Positions 33,197-40,613 of a DNA stretch of 64,000 bases are shown here, piece by piece. A program made the position numbers and the translations under genes. A model generated the notes under the pieces. The model was not told where the DNA came from. It ran no database searches and was given only the letters and a program-made list of their open reading frames with translations. The DNA is from Thermoanaerobaculia bacterium (lineage in GTDB: Bacteria > Acidobacteriota > Thermoanaerobaculia > Multivoradales > J023). The stretch is taken from positions 744,001 to 808,000 of the forward strand of contig JAUIJL010000001.1 in the NCBI GenBank assembly GCA_030431255.1. The letters run 5' to 3'. The stretch's first letter is position 1. Every line of letters begins with the position of its first letter.

Positions 33197-33883
33197 ATGC
33201 CCACCAGCACCGTCGAGGATTACCTGAAAGCCATTCTGCTCGAAGAGCAGGTCTTGTCGTCTGGCCAACTGGTGACCATGGGGCAAATCGCGACGTCCTT
33301 GGAAGTCGCCCCAGGCACCGTGACCGCCATGGTCAAAACCCTGGAAAAGCTGGGTTTGGTCGCCTACGAGCCGTATAGCGGAGTCCGCCTGACGGAAGAA
33401 GGGCGTCTCGAGGCGATTCGGGTCCTTCGTCGCCATCGGTTGATCGAGCTGTTTCTGGTCGAGGTCCTGGGGCTGGATTGGTCCGAGGTCCACGATGAAG
33501 CGGAACGCTTGGAGCACGCCATTTCCGAGAAGCTGATCGACCGCATCGACGTGTTGCTCGGCCATCCCAAGGTGGACCCCCATGGAGATCCGATTCCCAA
33601 CGTGGCAGGGGAGCTCCAGGAAAAAGAATTGGTGGCGTTGGAAGAAGCGCCACCAGGCGAGATCGTCACCATCGCCCGAGTGAGTGACCAAGAAGAAGCC
33701 TTTTTGCGATTTGTGGAGAAACACGGCCTGCGCCCGGGCGCTCGGGTCGTGCTGACCTCCCGCGATTCCATTGCCGATGCCGTGACCGTGGAGCCTTTGG
33801 GCCGTCCGCCGGTCACCCTCGGTGGCGAGGCGGCAGCCAAGCTCTGGATTGAGCAGCCCGCCCCCCTCCGCCTGAACCCGTGA
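33197..33883 (+). CDS. DtxR/MntR-family metal-dependent transcriptional regulator
   Basis: A 228-residue regulator. The N-terminal winged helix is seen as TVEDYLKAILLEEQVLSSGQLVTMGQIATSLEVAPGTVTAMVKTLEKLGLV. The dimerisation and metal-binding region follows with RRHRLIELFLVEVLGLDWSEVHDEAERLEHAIS. A C-terminal FeoA/SH3-like domain occupies the last 75 residues (GEIVTIARVSD, GLRPGARVVL). Proteins of this type repress iron or manganese uptake genes when metal is bound. No metal transporter is adjacent, so targets lie elsewhere or include the TPR protein gene 44 nt downstream. Confidence 0.92.
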   Translation: MPTSTVEDYLKAILLEEQVLSSGQLVTMGQIATSLEVAPGTVTAMVKTLEKLGLVAYEPYSGVRLTEEGRLEAIRVLRRHRLIELFLVEVLGLDWSEVHDEAERLEHAISEKLIDRIDVLLGHPKVDPHGDPIPNVAGELQEKELVALEEAPPGEIVTIARVSDQEEAFLRFVEKHGLRPGARVVLTSRDSIADAVTVEPLGRPPVTLGGEAAAKLWIEQPAPLRLNP

Positions 33884-33927
33884 ATGATGCCGCCTGTGCA
33901 CAGGCTTGACCCAAGGAGAGCTCAACC

Positions 33928-35235
33928 ATGCTCGAACGTTTCCCGATGAATACTGCCCGCCTGCATTCCGGCCTCCGGTTGCGGCCCTCCACCCCTTGGC
34001 GAGTCCTCTTGCCGACTCTGCTGATGTTGCTCGGCGGCCTGCTCACTCAGGATCCCGCCATGGCCAAGAAGGATAAGAAAAAAGACACCGTGGCGAAGAT
34101 CAGCGGTGTGGTGTCCGACATGGAGGGCAAAAAGCAGCGGGATATTCAGGTCGAGGTGGTGAGCCTCGAAGGCGGGGAAACGGTGGGGCAGGACACCACC
34201 ACCAAAAAAGGCGAATTCGAGATTGAGGTCGATGGAGCCGGTGGCAAATACGCGGTGAAATTCTCCGGTGAGGGCTTCGCCGACTTCACCGGCGAGGTGG
34301 AGCTGATCGCCGGTGAGGAGCAGAGCCTCGACGTCAAGCTGTTGAGCGCCGAAGAAGGGGTCAAGAACCAAGCCATCGCCCTCTACAACGCGGCGGCGGA
34401 AGCCCATCGCGCGAAGGATCTGGACGCGGCTTTGGCGAAATTTCAGGAGGCCGTGGCCCTCGATCCCAGCTTAGCGCCCAGCCATCTCGGGATCGCCGAC
34501 ATCCACTTGCAACAAGGCAATGTGGAAGCGGCAATCGTGGCTGCGGAGCGTTTCGTGGAAATGAAGCCGGACGACGAGCAGGGTAAGAAGGTCCTTTTCG
34601 AGGCTTATCGTCGCGGCGGTCAGCTGGATAAGGCCAAAGCCATTGCCGGTGATGTGGACGAAGCGGCGTTGAACCAAGACATGGCCATCGGCATTTATAA
34701 CGAAGGCGCCTTGGCCTCCCAACAAGGGGATTACGAAACCGCGTTGGCCAAATTCCAAGAGGCCGCCGAGCTCAATCCCGACATGGCTCAAGCCCACGCC
34801 GGAGTGGCGTCGATCCTTTACAACCAAGAGAATCTGGACGGCGCCGTTGCCGCCGCGGAGAAGGCACTGGCCATCGAGCCCGATAATCGTCAGGGTATGC
34901 GGATCAAATATCTGGTCCTCGACGCCAAAGGCCAAGTGGCCGAAGCCTTGAAGGTTTGGGATTCCTACCAAGCCCTCGATGCCGACGGCGCCATCGATCT
35001 GCTCTATCGTCGCGCGGACATGGACTTCCAAGCCGGTGATACCGCTCGGGCCCAAACCGCCCTCAAAAAGGTGATCGAGGTCAAACCCGACTTCGCTCGA
35101 GCCCACTACACCTTGGGTCTGACCTACACCGCCACCGACACGGCGAAGGCCAAAGAGCATCTGCAGAAATTCATCGAGCTCGCGCCGGACGATCCCGAGG
35201 TGCCGGCGGCGAAAGAGATCCTCGCCTACTTCTGA
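33928..35235 (+). CDS. Secreted TPR protein with regulatory-like beta domain
   Basis: A 435-residue exported protein. The signal peptide (about residues 1-46) ends at DPAMA, followed by a Lys-rich stretch KKDKKKD. A carboxypeptidase-regulatory-like beta domain (about 55-125, ISGVVSDMEGKKQRDIQVEVV) comes next. The rest is tetratricopeptide repeats, for example AEAHRAKDLDAALAKFQEAVALDPSLA and GALASQQGDYETALAKFQEAAELNPDMA. This is a protein-protein scaffold in the periplasm. AAGGAGA precedes the ATG. Its stop overlaps the start of the BtuF-like gene (TGATG). Confidence 0.85.
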   Translation: MLERFPMNTARLHSGLRLRPSTPWRVLLPTLLMLLGGLLTQDPAMAKKDKKKDTVAKISGVVSDMEGKKQRDIQVEVVSLEGGETVGQDTTTKKGEFEIEVDGAGGKYAVKFSGEGFADFTGEVELIAGEEQSLDVKLLSAEEGVKNQAIALYNAAAEAHRAKDLDAALAKFQEAVALDPSLAPSHLGIADIHLQQGNVEAAIVAAERFVEMKPDDEQGKKVLFEAYRRGGQLDKAKAIAGDVDEAALNQDMAIGIYNEGALASQQGDYETALAKFQEAAELNPDMAQAHAGVASILYNQENLDGAVAAAEKALAIEPDNRQGMRIKYLVLDAKGQVAEALKVWDSYQALDADGAIDLLYRRADMDFQAGDTARAQTALKKVIEVKPDFARAHYTLGLTYTATDTAKAKEHLQKFIELAPDDPEVPAAKEILAYF

Positions 35236-36074
35236 TGTCGGCATCCGAGCAAGGCGCCCGGCGGGTGGTGGCGCTGACCTGCTCCAACACCGAGATCGTT
35301 TGTGCATTGGGCTGTGCAGATCGGCTCGTGGGGGTCGACGATCACAGTGATTTTCCGCCGGAGGTGGTCGATCCCTTGCCCCGGGTCGGTCCCGATCTCG
35401 GGATCGACGTCGATCGAGTGGCGGCTTTGGAGCCCGATTTGGTGCTGGCGTCCTTGACCGTGCCGGGTCATGAAAAGGTGATCGAGCGACTGGAAGCGGC
35501 CGGCTTGCCCTTCATCGCTCCGCGGCCTCAATGCTTGACGGATGTCTATCGAGACATCGGGGAAATCGCGGGCTTGCTCGGGGTAGAAGCCGCGGGCCGA
35601 GATCTCGTGGCGGACATGCGGTCGCGGTTTCAAGGGCCGTCTGCCCAAGACTCCGCCGAGTCGCCGACGGAGCGACCCAAGATCGCGGTGCAGTGGTGGC
35701 CCAAGCCGGTGATCCTCCCGGGCAAGCTGAGCTGGGTGCACGATCTCATCGAGCTGGCGGGGGGCGAAAACCCGATCGGCGACGAGGCGGTGGAAAGTCG
35801 ACCGGTGACCGACGAGGAGATGCAATCCTTGGCGCCGGATGTGATCGTGCTTTCGTGGTGCGGGGTCGAGGAGCGCAAATACCGACCGGATGTGATCTAC
35901 AACAACCCGCTGTGGCAGGACGTGCCGGCGGTGCGCCATCGCCGGGTGGTATCGATCACCGAGGCCTACCTCGGCCGACCCTCGCCGCGCCTGGTGAACG
36001 GCTTCGAAGCCTTGCGTCATGTGGTGAGAGGGGCGAGAGAGGTTCCTTCTTCAGGCGCACAGTCCAGGCAGTAA
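35235..36074 (+). CDS. BtuF-like cobalamin/iron-siderophore-type substrate-binding protein without signal peptide
   Basis: A 279-residue protein of the class III periplasmic-binding fold. VVALTCSNTEIVCALGCADRLVGVDDHSDFPPEV and DRVAALEPDLVLASLTVPGHEKVIERLEAAGLP match the BtuF/FhuD layout. The C-terminal half has LAPDVIVLSWCGVEE and VPAVRHRRVVSI. No secretion signal is seen: the reading frame begins MSASEQGARRVVALT directly at the first strand, overlapping the TPR stop. Signal-less BtuF homologues are widespread and of uncertain role. No permease or ATPase gene is adjacent. The 3' end overlaps the convergent globin gene by 58 bp. Confidence 0.85.
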   Translation: MSASEQGARRVVALTCSNTEIVCALGCADRLVGVDDHSDFPPEVVDPLPRVGPDLGIDVDRVAALEPDLVLASLTVPGHEKVIERLEAAGLPFIAPRPQCLTDVYRDIGEIAGLLGVEAAGRDLVADMRSRFQGPSAQDSAESPTERPKIAVQWWPKPVILPGKLSWVHDLIELAGGENPIGDEAVESRPVTDEEMQSLAPDVIVLSWCGVEERKYRPDVIYNNPLWQDVPAVRHRRVVSITEAYLGRPSPRLVNGFEALRHVVRGAREVPSSGAQSRQ

Positions 36075-36643
36075 GTCTTTCCTGTGCGAACATGGTAGAT
36101 GACTCGGTCGCCGGCCGACACCTCACCCTGGCAGCCGTCGCAGAGGGCTCCCACCGCGATCTCAATGCTTTCGTATCCTTCTGTGGGAATGGTACGGCCA
36201 TTTACGATTCTTTTTAGGGGCTCGTCTTTGACGATGGCACCACGAAAAATCTCGTTGAGGGAGCGAATTCGGGAGGCCAGGTGAGCTGACAGACCTCGCC
36301 TCAGTAAGGTCTGTTCCAGAAGATCTTCTCGGTGCTCGAAAAGCTCATCGGAGATCACCATCCAGGCATGTGCTCGCCGCGGGTGATTGCCGAAGTAGTT
36401 GCGTTCTCCGGTCAAAATGGATCGAAGGAAGCTAAATTGCTTGTCGACGACGAATTCTTTCCGCACTCCTTCAAAGAAAGGAGCCAAGCGGTCGTCTTGA
36501 AATACCTGTGCATAGAAATCTTCAAGGGATGCCCGAAGCCCATCGCCGCGTCCAATGGCTTCCCATAGCTCGGGATCTGGTGCCAGCTTTCCACCCCGAG
36601 GGGTTGGTCGACGCTTATCTATTTTTACGTTATTGCTGGGCAT
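36017..36643 (-). CDS. Truncated-haemoglobin-like protein with C-terminal zinc-ribbon-like tail
   Basis: A 208-residue protein. Residues about 30-135 resemble a truncated globin: SLEDFYAQVFQDDRLAPFFEGV, then FLRSILTGERNYFGNHPRRAHAWMVISDELFEHREDLL with the likely proximal His in RRAHAWM. The last 45 residues add two Cys pairs, LCDGCQGEV and YCLDCAPEEG, suggesting a bound zinc or other metal. The ATG at 36643 (MPSNNVKIDKRRP) is preferred over a longer upstream reading. Globins of this type bind O2 or NO; the Cys tail may make it a redox or gas sensor. Convergent overlap of 58 bp with the BtuF-like gene. Confidence 0.75.
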   Translation of the reverse strand: MPSNNVKIDKRRPTPRGGKLAPDPELWEAIGRGDGLRASLEDFYAQVFQDDRLAPFFEGVRKEFVVDKQFSFLRSILTGERNYFGNHPRRAHAWMVISDELFEHREDLLEQTLLRRGLSAHLASRIRSLNEIFRGAIVKDEPLKRIVNGRTIPTEGYESIEIAVGALCDGCQGEVSAGDRVIYHVRTGKTYCLDCAPEEGTSLAPLTT

Positions 36644-36924
36644 TATGCATTTCTGGGGTACGTTGGCTCGGTCGATCCTGTGCGAGGCGCAAAGCCCGAT
36701 CATACTGATTCTGAGCCCAATCTGCTAAACTATGGTCCCCTTTTGGAGAGATCTCGACCAGAAATCGAGCTTCTTCACTCTGAAGTGATCGGTCTGACCG
36801 CCCCCCGTTTTGAGACCGAGGAATTCAGAGAAGCGCGGAGAGGTGCGTAGCCCTTGCGGTCGGCACGTCCTCGTCATCCGCGAAAACGGTGAGTGATCGC
36901 AGCATTTACACCAAGGAGCCTTGA

Positions 36925-37329
36925 ATGAGTCTTAATGATGCTATCCGAGATGTCGTCAACTCTGTGCCCGAATGCGTAGCCGCAGGCTTCATCGACATGA
37001 GCACAGGCATGCTGCTCGGTTATAAGACCGTAGATTCCCACCCCCAAGAAGTCATCGAGCTGCTGGCTGCCACGACTAGCGACGTCTTTCAAGGCCCGAA
37101 CATCGTCACCATCGAGAATATTTTCAAGAAGATCCGCGGCATGGAGGGCGATCCGGAGCACTACATTCGCGAGATCGTCATGTCGTCCAAAAACCTGATT
37201 CACGTGTTCATTCGCTGCAAGAATCAAGAGGATCAGGTCTTGGTGGTCGTCACCAGAATTTCCGCCAACCTCGGAATGGTGCTGACCAAATCGAGACAGC
37301 ACGTCGCGTTGGTCGAGGCTGCAGCCTAA
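36925..37329 (+). CDS. Roadblock/LC7-like small protein
   Basis: A 134-residue protein with the beta-alpha pattern of Roadblock/LC7 domains: ECVAAGFIDMSTGMLLGYKTVD, then a helix with VIELLAATTSDVFQG, and the closing strands HVFIRCKNQEDQVLVVVTRISANLGMVLTKSRQHVALVEAA. Bacterial Roadblock proteins (MglB-like) bind and regulate small Ras-like GTPases. An AAGGAG ribosome-binding site precedes the ATG. It heads a block with an ABC-phosphatase fusion and a REC-PATAN protein. No intact MglA-type GTPase gene is in the window. Confidence 0.75.
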   Translation: MSLNDAIRDVVNSVPECVAAGFIDMSTGMLLGYKTVDSHPQEVIELLAATTSDVFQGPNIVTIENIFKKIRGMEGDPEHYIREIVMSSKNLIHVFIRCKNQEDQVLVVVTRISANLGMVLTKSRQHVALVEAAA

Positions 37330-37458
37330 AACGCATCTCCTCGCCGACTCCGCGGAGCAGATCTCGGGGTCGGCGTTCGCCTTGCCGCCTACCGCCCGTC
37401 TTAAGCCTTCCTTCACTTCCATCCCATGGCCGCCACGCCTATTCCTGTTGAGGGTTTC

Positions 37459-38775
37459 ATGTCGAATTCGATCAGTGTGCGGCATCTCAGCGCCGGTTTC
37501 TCGGACAGGGTGATTCTTCGCGATGTGAGCCTGGAGGCCAAACGCGGGGAGATCGTCGGAATTCTTGGGCCTGCCGGAGTCGGGAAAAGCACGTTTCTGC
37601 GCACGCTCAGCGGTTGGAATGATCTCCTTCCGAGCTTTTGGAGCAAAGGGCAGGCGCTGCTCGACGGCGAGAACTTGCTCGATACCTCGGCGCGAGACTC
37701 GCTCCACCGGAAAGTGCCACTCCTGGCCCAGAAAAAACGGCTTTACACAGCCTCGGTGCTCGACAATTTGCTTGCTGATCTACCCGCCGACGAGGCCGTG
37801 CACCAACGGTCCGAGCAACTGGCCAAAGCGAAGAAGCTGCTACAGGAATTCGACCTTTGGACCGAAATGGAGCCCTTGCTCGATGAGGCCGTCGTATCTC
37901 TGCCGATCGGCACCCAGCGATGCATCGCCATCGCTCGTATGGTGGCGGGAGGGGCCCATTTTCTGCTCGCCGATGAGCCGCTGCGAGATATCTCAGAGCC
38001 TGAGGTTGAGCAGGTCAAAAACCTTCTGAAGAAAGCTCGTTCCCATTGCGGTGTGGTGCTCGTCACCCACAATCTCGCGATCGCCCGTTCCATTTGTGAT
38101 CGTGCTGCCCTTCTGGTGGCTGGAAAAATTGTCGAGAGTGGGCCGGCTTCTGAATTTTTCCAGAGGCCTGAGGCAGATCTCACACGTCAATTTCTCGCGA
38201 CCGGAAATTGCTGGCCGTCGGAGGTCCAGATGAGCAGCCCGGAGTGGCGAGATCCCGTCGTCGAGCCGCCGCAGGCTCAGCCCGAGCAACCAAGAAGTCT
38301 GAAGTGGATTCTGAAAGGACGCCTGGGTGGTATGCGGATGCCCGGGCTATTGGGCCCGTTGGATGCAGACCTTGCAAGCCTTCAAAGATTGGGCTGCAGG
38401 GCTTTGATCAGCCTCCGCTCCGAAGAGCGGGTCGAGCAAAGCACGTTGTCGGCATACGGTATCGAAGGGCTCCATTTTCCGATCGTCGACATGGGCACCC
38501 CGAGCCCTGAGCTCGCACTAGAGATTTGCCGAACCATCGAGCGCTTTCTTCAAAGGGATAGGCCTACGGTCATCCACTGCAAAGCCGGCCTCGGCAGAAC
38601 CGGCACGATGCTCGCTTGCTTCTTGGTGTACCGGAAGTCGACAGCCGTCGCGGCCGTCGAGTCTGTGCGCGCCGTCAATCCGCACTACATTCAGAATCAG
38701 GAACAGGTGGAGTTTGTCGGCGTATTCGAACGCTTCTTGGAGGGCTATGGCCTATCGGCCGATGGAATTGCCTGA
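37459..38775 (+). CDS. ABC ATPase fused to dual-specificity protein phosphatase
   Basis: A 438-residue fusion. Residues 5 to about 250 are an ABC ATPase resembling PstB: Walker A GPAGVGKST (about 37-45), Q-loop LLAQKKRLYTASVLDNL, Walker B FLLADEP and switch His VLVTHNLA. The signature LSGGQ is degenerate (SLPIGTQRCIAIARM). Residues about 285-430 are a protein tyrosine/dual-specificity phosphatase with the P-loop HCKAGLGRTG (nucleophile C374, R380) and a general-acid Asp candidate in IVDMGTPSPE. No permease gene is adjacent. The start at 37459 has GAGGG upstream; an ATG at 37426 is an alternative. Base composition looks lower in GC than the bulk. The 3' end overlaps the next gene by 24 bp. Confidence 0.85.
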   Translation: MSNSISVRHLSAGFSDRVILRDVSLEAKRGEIVGILGPAGVGKSTFLRTLSGWNDLLPSFWSKGQALLDGENLLDTSARDSLHRKVPLLAQKKRLYTASVLDNLLADLPADEAVHQRSEQLAKAKKLLQEFDLWTEMEPLLDEAVVSLPIGTQRCIAIARMVAGGAHFLLADEPLRDISEPEVEQVKNLLKKARSHCGVVLVTHNLAIARSICDRAALLVAGKIVESGPASEFFQRPEADLTRQFLATGNCWPSEVQMSSPEWRDPVVEPPQAQPEQPRSLKWILKGRLGGMRMPGLLGPLDADLASLQRLGCRALISLRSEERVEQSTLSAYGIEGLHFPIVDMGTPSPELALEICRTIERFLQRDRPTVIHCKAGLGRTGTMLACFLVYRKSTAVAAVESVRAVNPHYIQNQEQVEFVGVFERFLEGYGLSADGIA

Positions 38776-40269
38776 AAGCAGGTCGGTCAGCTCTTGCAAG
38801 TCCGTGGGCGGGGATTGGGCAAGAGCCCATTTGTCATCGCTGGAGGCCACGGCATTCGTCAAGAGATCCTGTTGTGTGGTTCCGGGCACAACCACCACGC
38901 CTCTAGTAAGAACCGGGGCCTCGTCGAAGCGCTCGACCAAATTGGCTATCTCGGCGCCAAATTGGCGGTCGGTCAAGAAAACCAAGATGCCCGAGGCGAG
39001 GTTTATCAGCGCTTGCCCCTGATTGCCCCGTCGGCGCTCGTCGAGGGGCTGCAAATTGAGCAGGATTTCGGACTCACGATGGCGCAATCGTACCGTTCCC
39101 CTTTGCAAGGATTCCAGCTGTGGGAATAGCCTGTCGCGACTAGCGGTCAAGTAGGGGTCCGGGATCTCCATCAATAATTTGAGCAAGCTCTCCCAGGCAC
39201 CATTTTGGTAGAGGATCAGCAGGTGAATGGAAGACCTGGAGCCGCCGCTGGACATTGATTGGAAGAGGTTTGAGATGGGATCCGAAGGATTCTTCGTTGT
39301 TGAAGACGAATCTGCAGATTCGTCCTGGGCTTCTTCCACTTTGGCAGCCGCCAACCCGAGAGCTTCACCTTCCAGCAAGATGACGACTGTCAACGAGATC
39401 CGAATCGGGGCGGCAAGACCTTGAGATATCATTTGCCGCAGAGTGGTCGCCTGCAGTTTCGAGACGGCTGAATGGACTTGCCTGAGTGGTAAGGAGCTGT
39501 GGGACTGGGCCAGCTCTTCATTCAGCGCCCCCTTGGTTTCCAGGGGTTGATCGAGACTGGGTAGCAGGGTCTGCCGTCGCGCCAGCTCATCTTCAAAGTA
39601 TGCGAGGTCTAATAGGGATGTCTGTAGGCTGATGGCCGTTTCCAGGGGGTTGGTAGGTTCAGGCAGCTCTGACTCATTGAAATGAAACCGACCTTCCTCT
39701 AGCCCCAATAAGTGATAGACCGCATCCCAGCTTCGAAGTTTCCCCGCCTGAGCTGCGACGACTGCCCCTTGGTCGAAGAAGATCTTCGATTCGCTCTCTT
39801 CCTCCATCACCACAAGCATGCCGGTCTTCTGAGAGTCGGAGAGGTTTTGCAGAACCTGCGGCAGGGAAAGGCTGCTTAAGTCACCCTCGATCTGCGCCCG
39901 CCTCTTCCGCAACATCAAGCGCCCGACTCGAGCGGCCAGCTCGTCATGATCCGCGGGTTTGACCAGATAATCGTCGGCGCCTTCTCGAATGGCAAGGACT
40001 CGGTCTTTCGTCTCGTCCATCGCAGAGAGCACAAGGACCGGTAAGTCCGCCAAGGTTGCCGTCGCCCTTACCTTTCTTAGAAGCTCCAAGCCACTGACAT
40101 TGGGCATCATCACATCCACGACCATGGCATCGATGGTTCGGCTCTTGAGCGTTTCAAGGGCTTGAGCTGCCCCGGAGCTACAAATGACCTCGTATCCTGC
40201 TGCCTCTAAGGCCGTACCGACGACGACACGAACATCGTCGCTGTCGTCAACTAAAAGAACAGTGTTCAC
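38752..40269 (-). CDS. Response regulator with PATAN (DUF4388) domain and GTPase-like C-terminus
   Basis: A 505-residue protein. Residues 1-125 form a receiver with VLLVDDSDDVRVVV, the phospho-Asp in AMVVDVMMPNVSGLELL and the Lys in DDYLVKPADHDEL. A PATAN/DUF4388 domain follows (about 135-260: QIEGDLSSLSLPQVLQNLSDSQKTGMLVV, IFFDQGAVVAAQAGKL). The C-terminal third (about 360-505) has alternating strands such as SEILLNLQPLDERR and GILVFLTDRQFGAEIANLVERF. It is faintly like a Ras-type GTPase that has lost its nucleotide motifs; that reading is tentative. GTG start. PATAN proteins often act with Roadblock proteins and kinases in surface behaviour, which fits the neighbours. Confidence 0.8.
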   Translation of the reverse strand: MNTVLLVDDSDDVRVVVGTALEAAGYEVICSSGAAQALETLKSRTIDAMVVDVMMPNVSGLELLRKVRATATLADLPVLVLSAMDETKDRVLAIREGADDYLVKPADHDELAARVGRLMLRKRRAQIEGDLSSLSLPQVLQNLSDSQKTGMLVVMEEESESKIFFDQGAVVAAQAGKLRSWDAVYHLLGLEEGRFHFNESELPEPTNPLETAISLQTSLLDLAYFEDELARRQTLLPSLDQPLETKGALNEELAQSHSSLPLRQVHSAVSKLQATTLRQMISQGLAAPIRISLTVVILLEGEALGLAAAKVEEAQDESADSSSTTKNPSDPISNLFQSMSSGGSRSSIHLLILYQNGAWESLLKLLMEIPDPYLTASRDRLFPQLESLQRGTVRLRHRESEILLNLQPLDERRRGNQGQALINLASGILVFLTDRQFGAEIANLVERFDEAPVLTRGVVVVPGTTQQDLLTNAVASSDDKWALAQSPPTDLQELTDLLSGNSIGR

Positions 40270-40613
40270 AATGATGTTTGGATCCTGGCGCGCCGTGGGA
40301 AGAGGTCAGTGTCGATTCACCGAGATTTGAGCTAAGGGGACCGATTATAAGGAAGACCGCATTCACTTCGCCAGACCCACCCCTCTTTGGAACGGTGGTG
40401 CCGAGGCTGAGCGCGTTTGGCGCCGGCGGACGCGGAGGTAGAGAATGATAGTTTTTGCGGAGATCGGTGGCCAAGCGAAGACGAAGCGCCGGATTTGTCT
40501 CCCAAGGGCCTTCTTGACAGCGGAATCCTCGACCCATACCGTGAGGTGAGCCCCCGGGGCGTCCGCCGCGGGACGTCTCTCCCGGGGCCCTTCAAGTTGG
40601 GAAATGGGGATTC
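40270..40613. other. 344-bp divergent intergenic region
   Basis: No convincing gene is seen; the open readings across it have no recognisable features. It separates the REC-PATAN gene (minus) from the pseudokinase gene (plus). On the minus strand a perfect TATAAT lies at 40344-40349, about 75 nt before the GTG start, with no good -35. GC-rich partial inverted repeats (CCCGGGGC and CCCGGGGCCC) lie at about 40552-40590 close to the pseudokinase start. Confidence 0.5.
40344..40349 (-). promoter_or_regulatory. Possible -10 element of the REC-PATAN gene
   Basis: The minus strand reads TATAAT here, about 75 nt upstream of the GTG start at 40269. No convincing -35 hexamer is seen at 16-18 nt, so the promoter is only a candidate. 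Confidence 0.3.
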
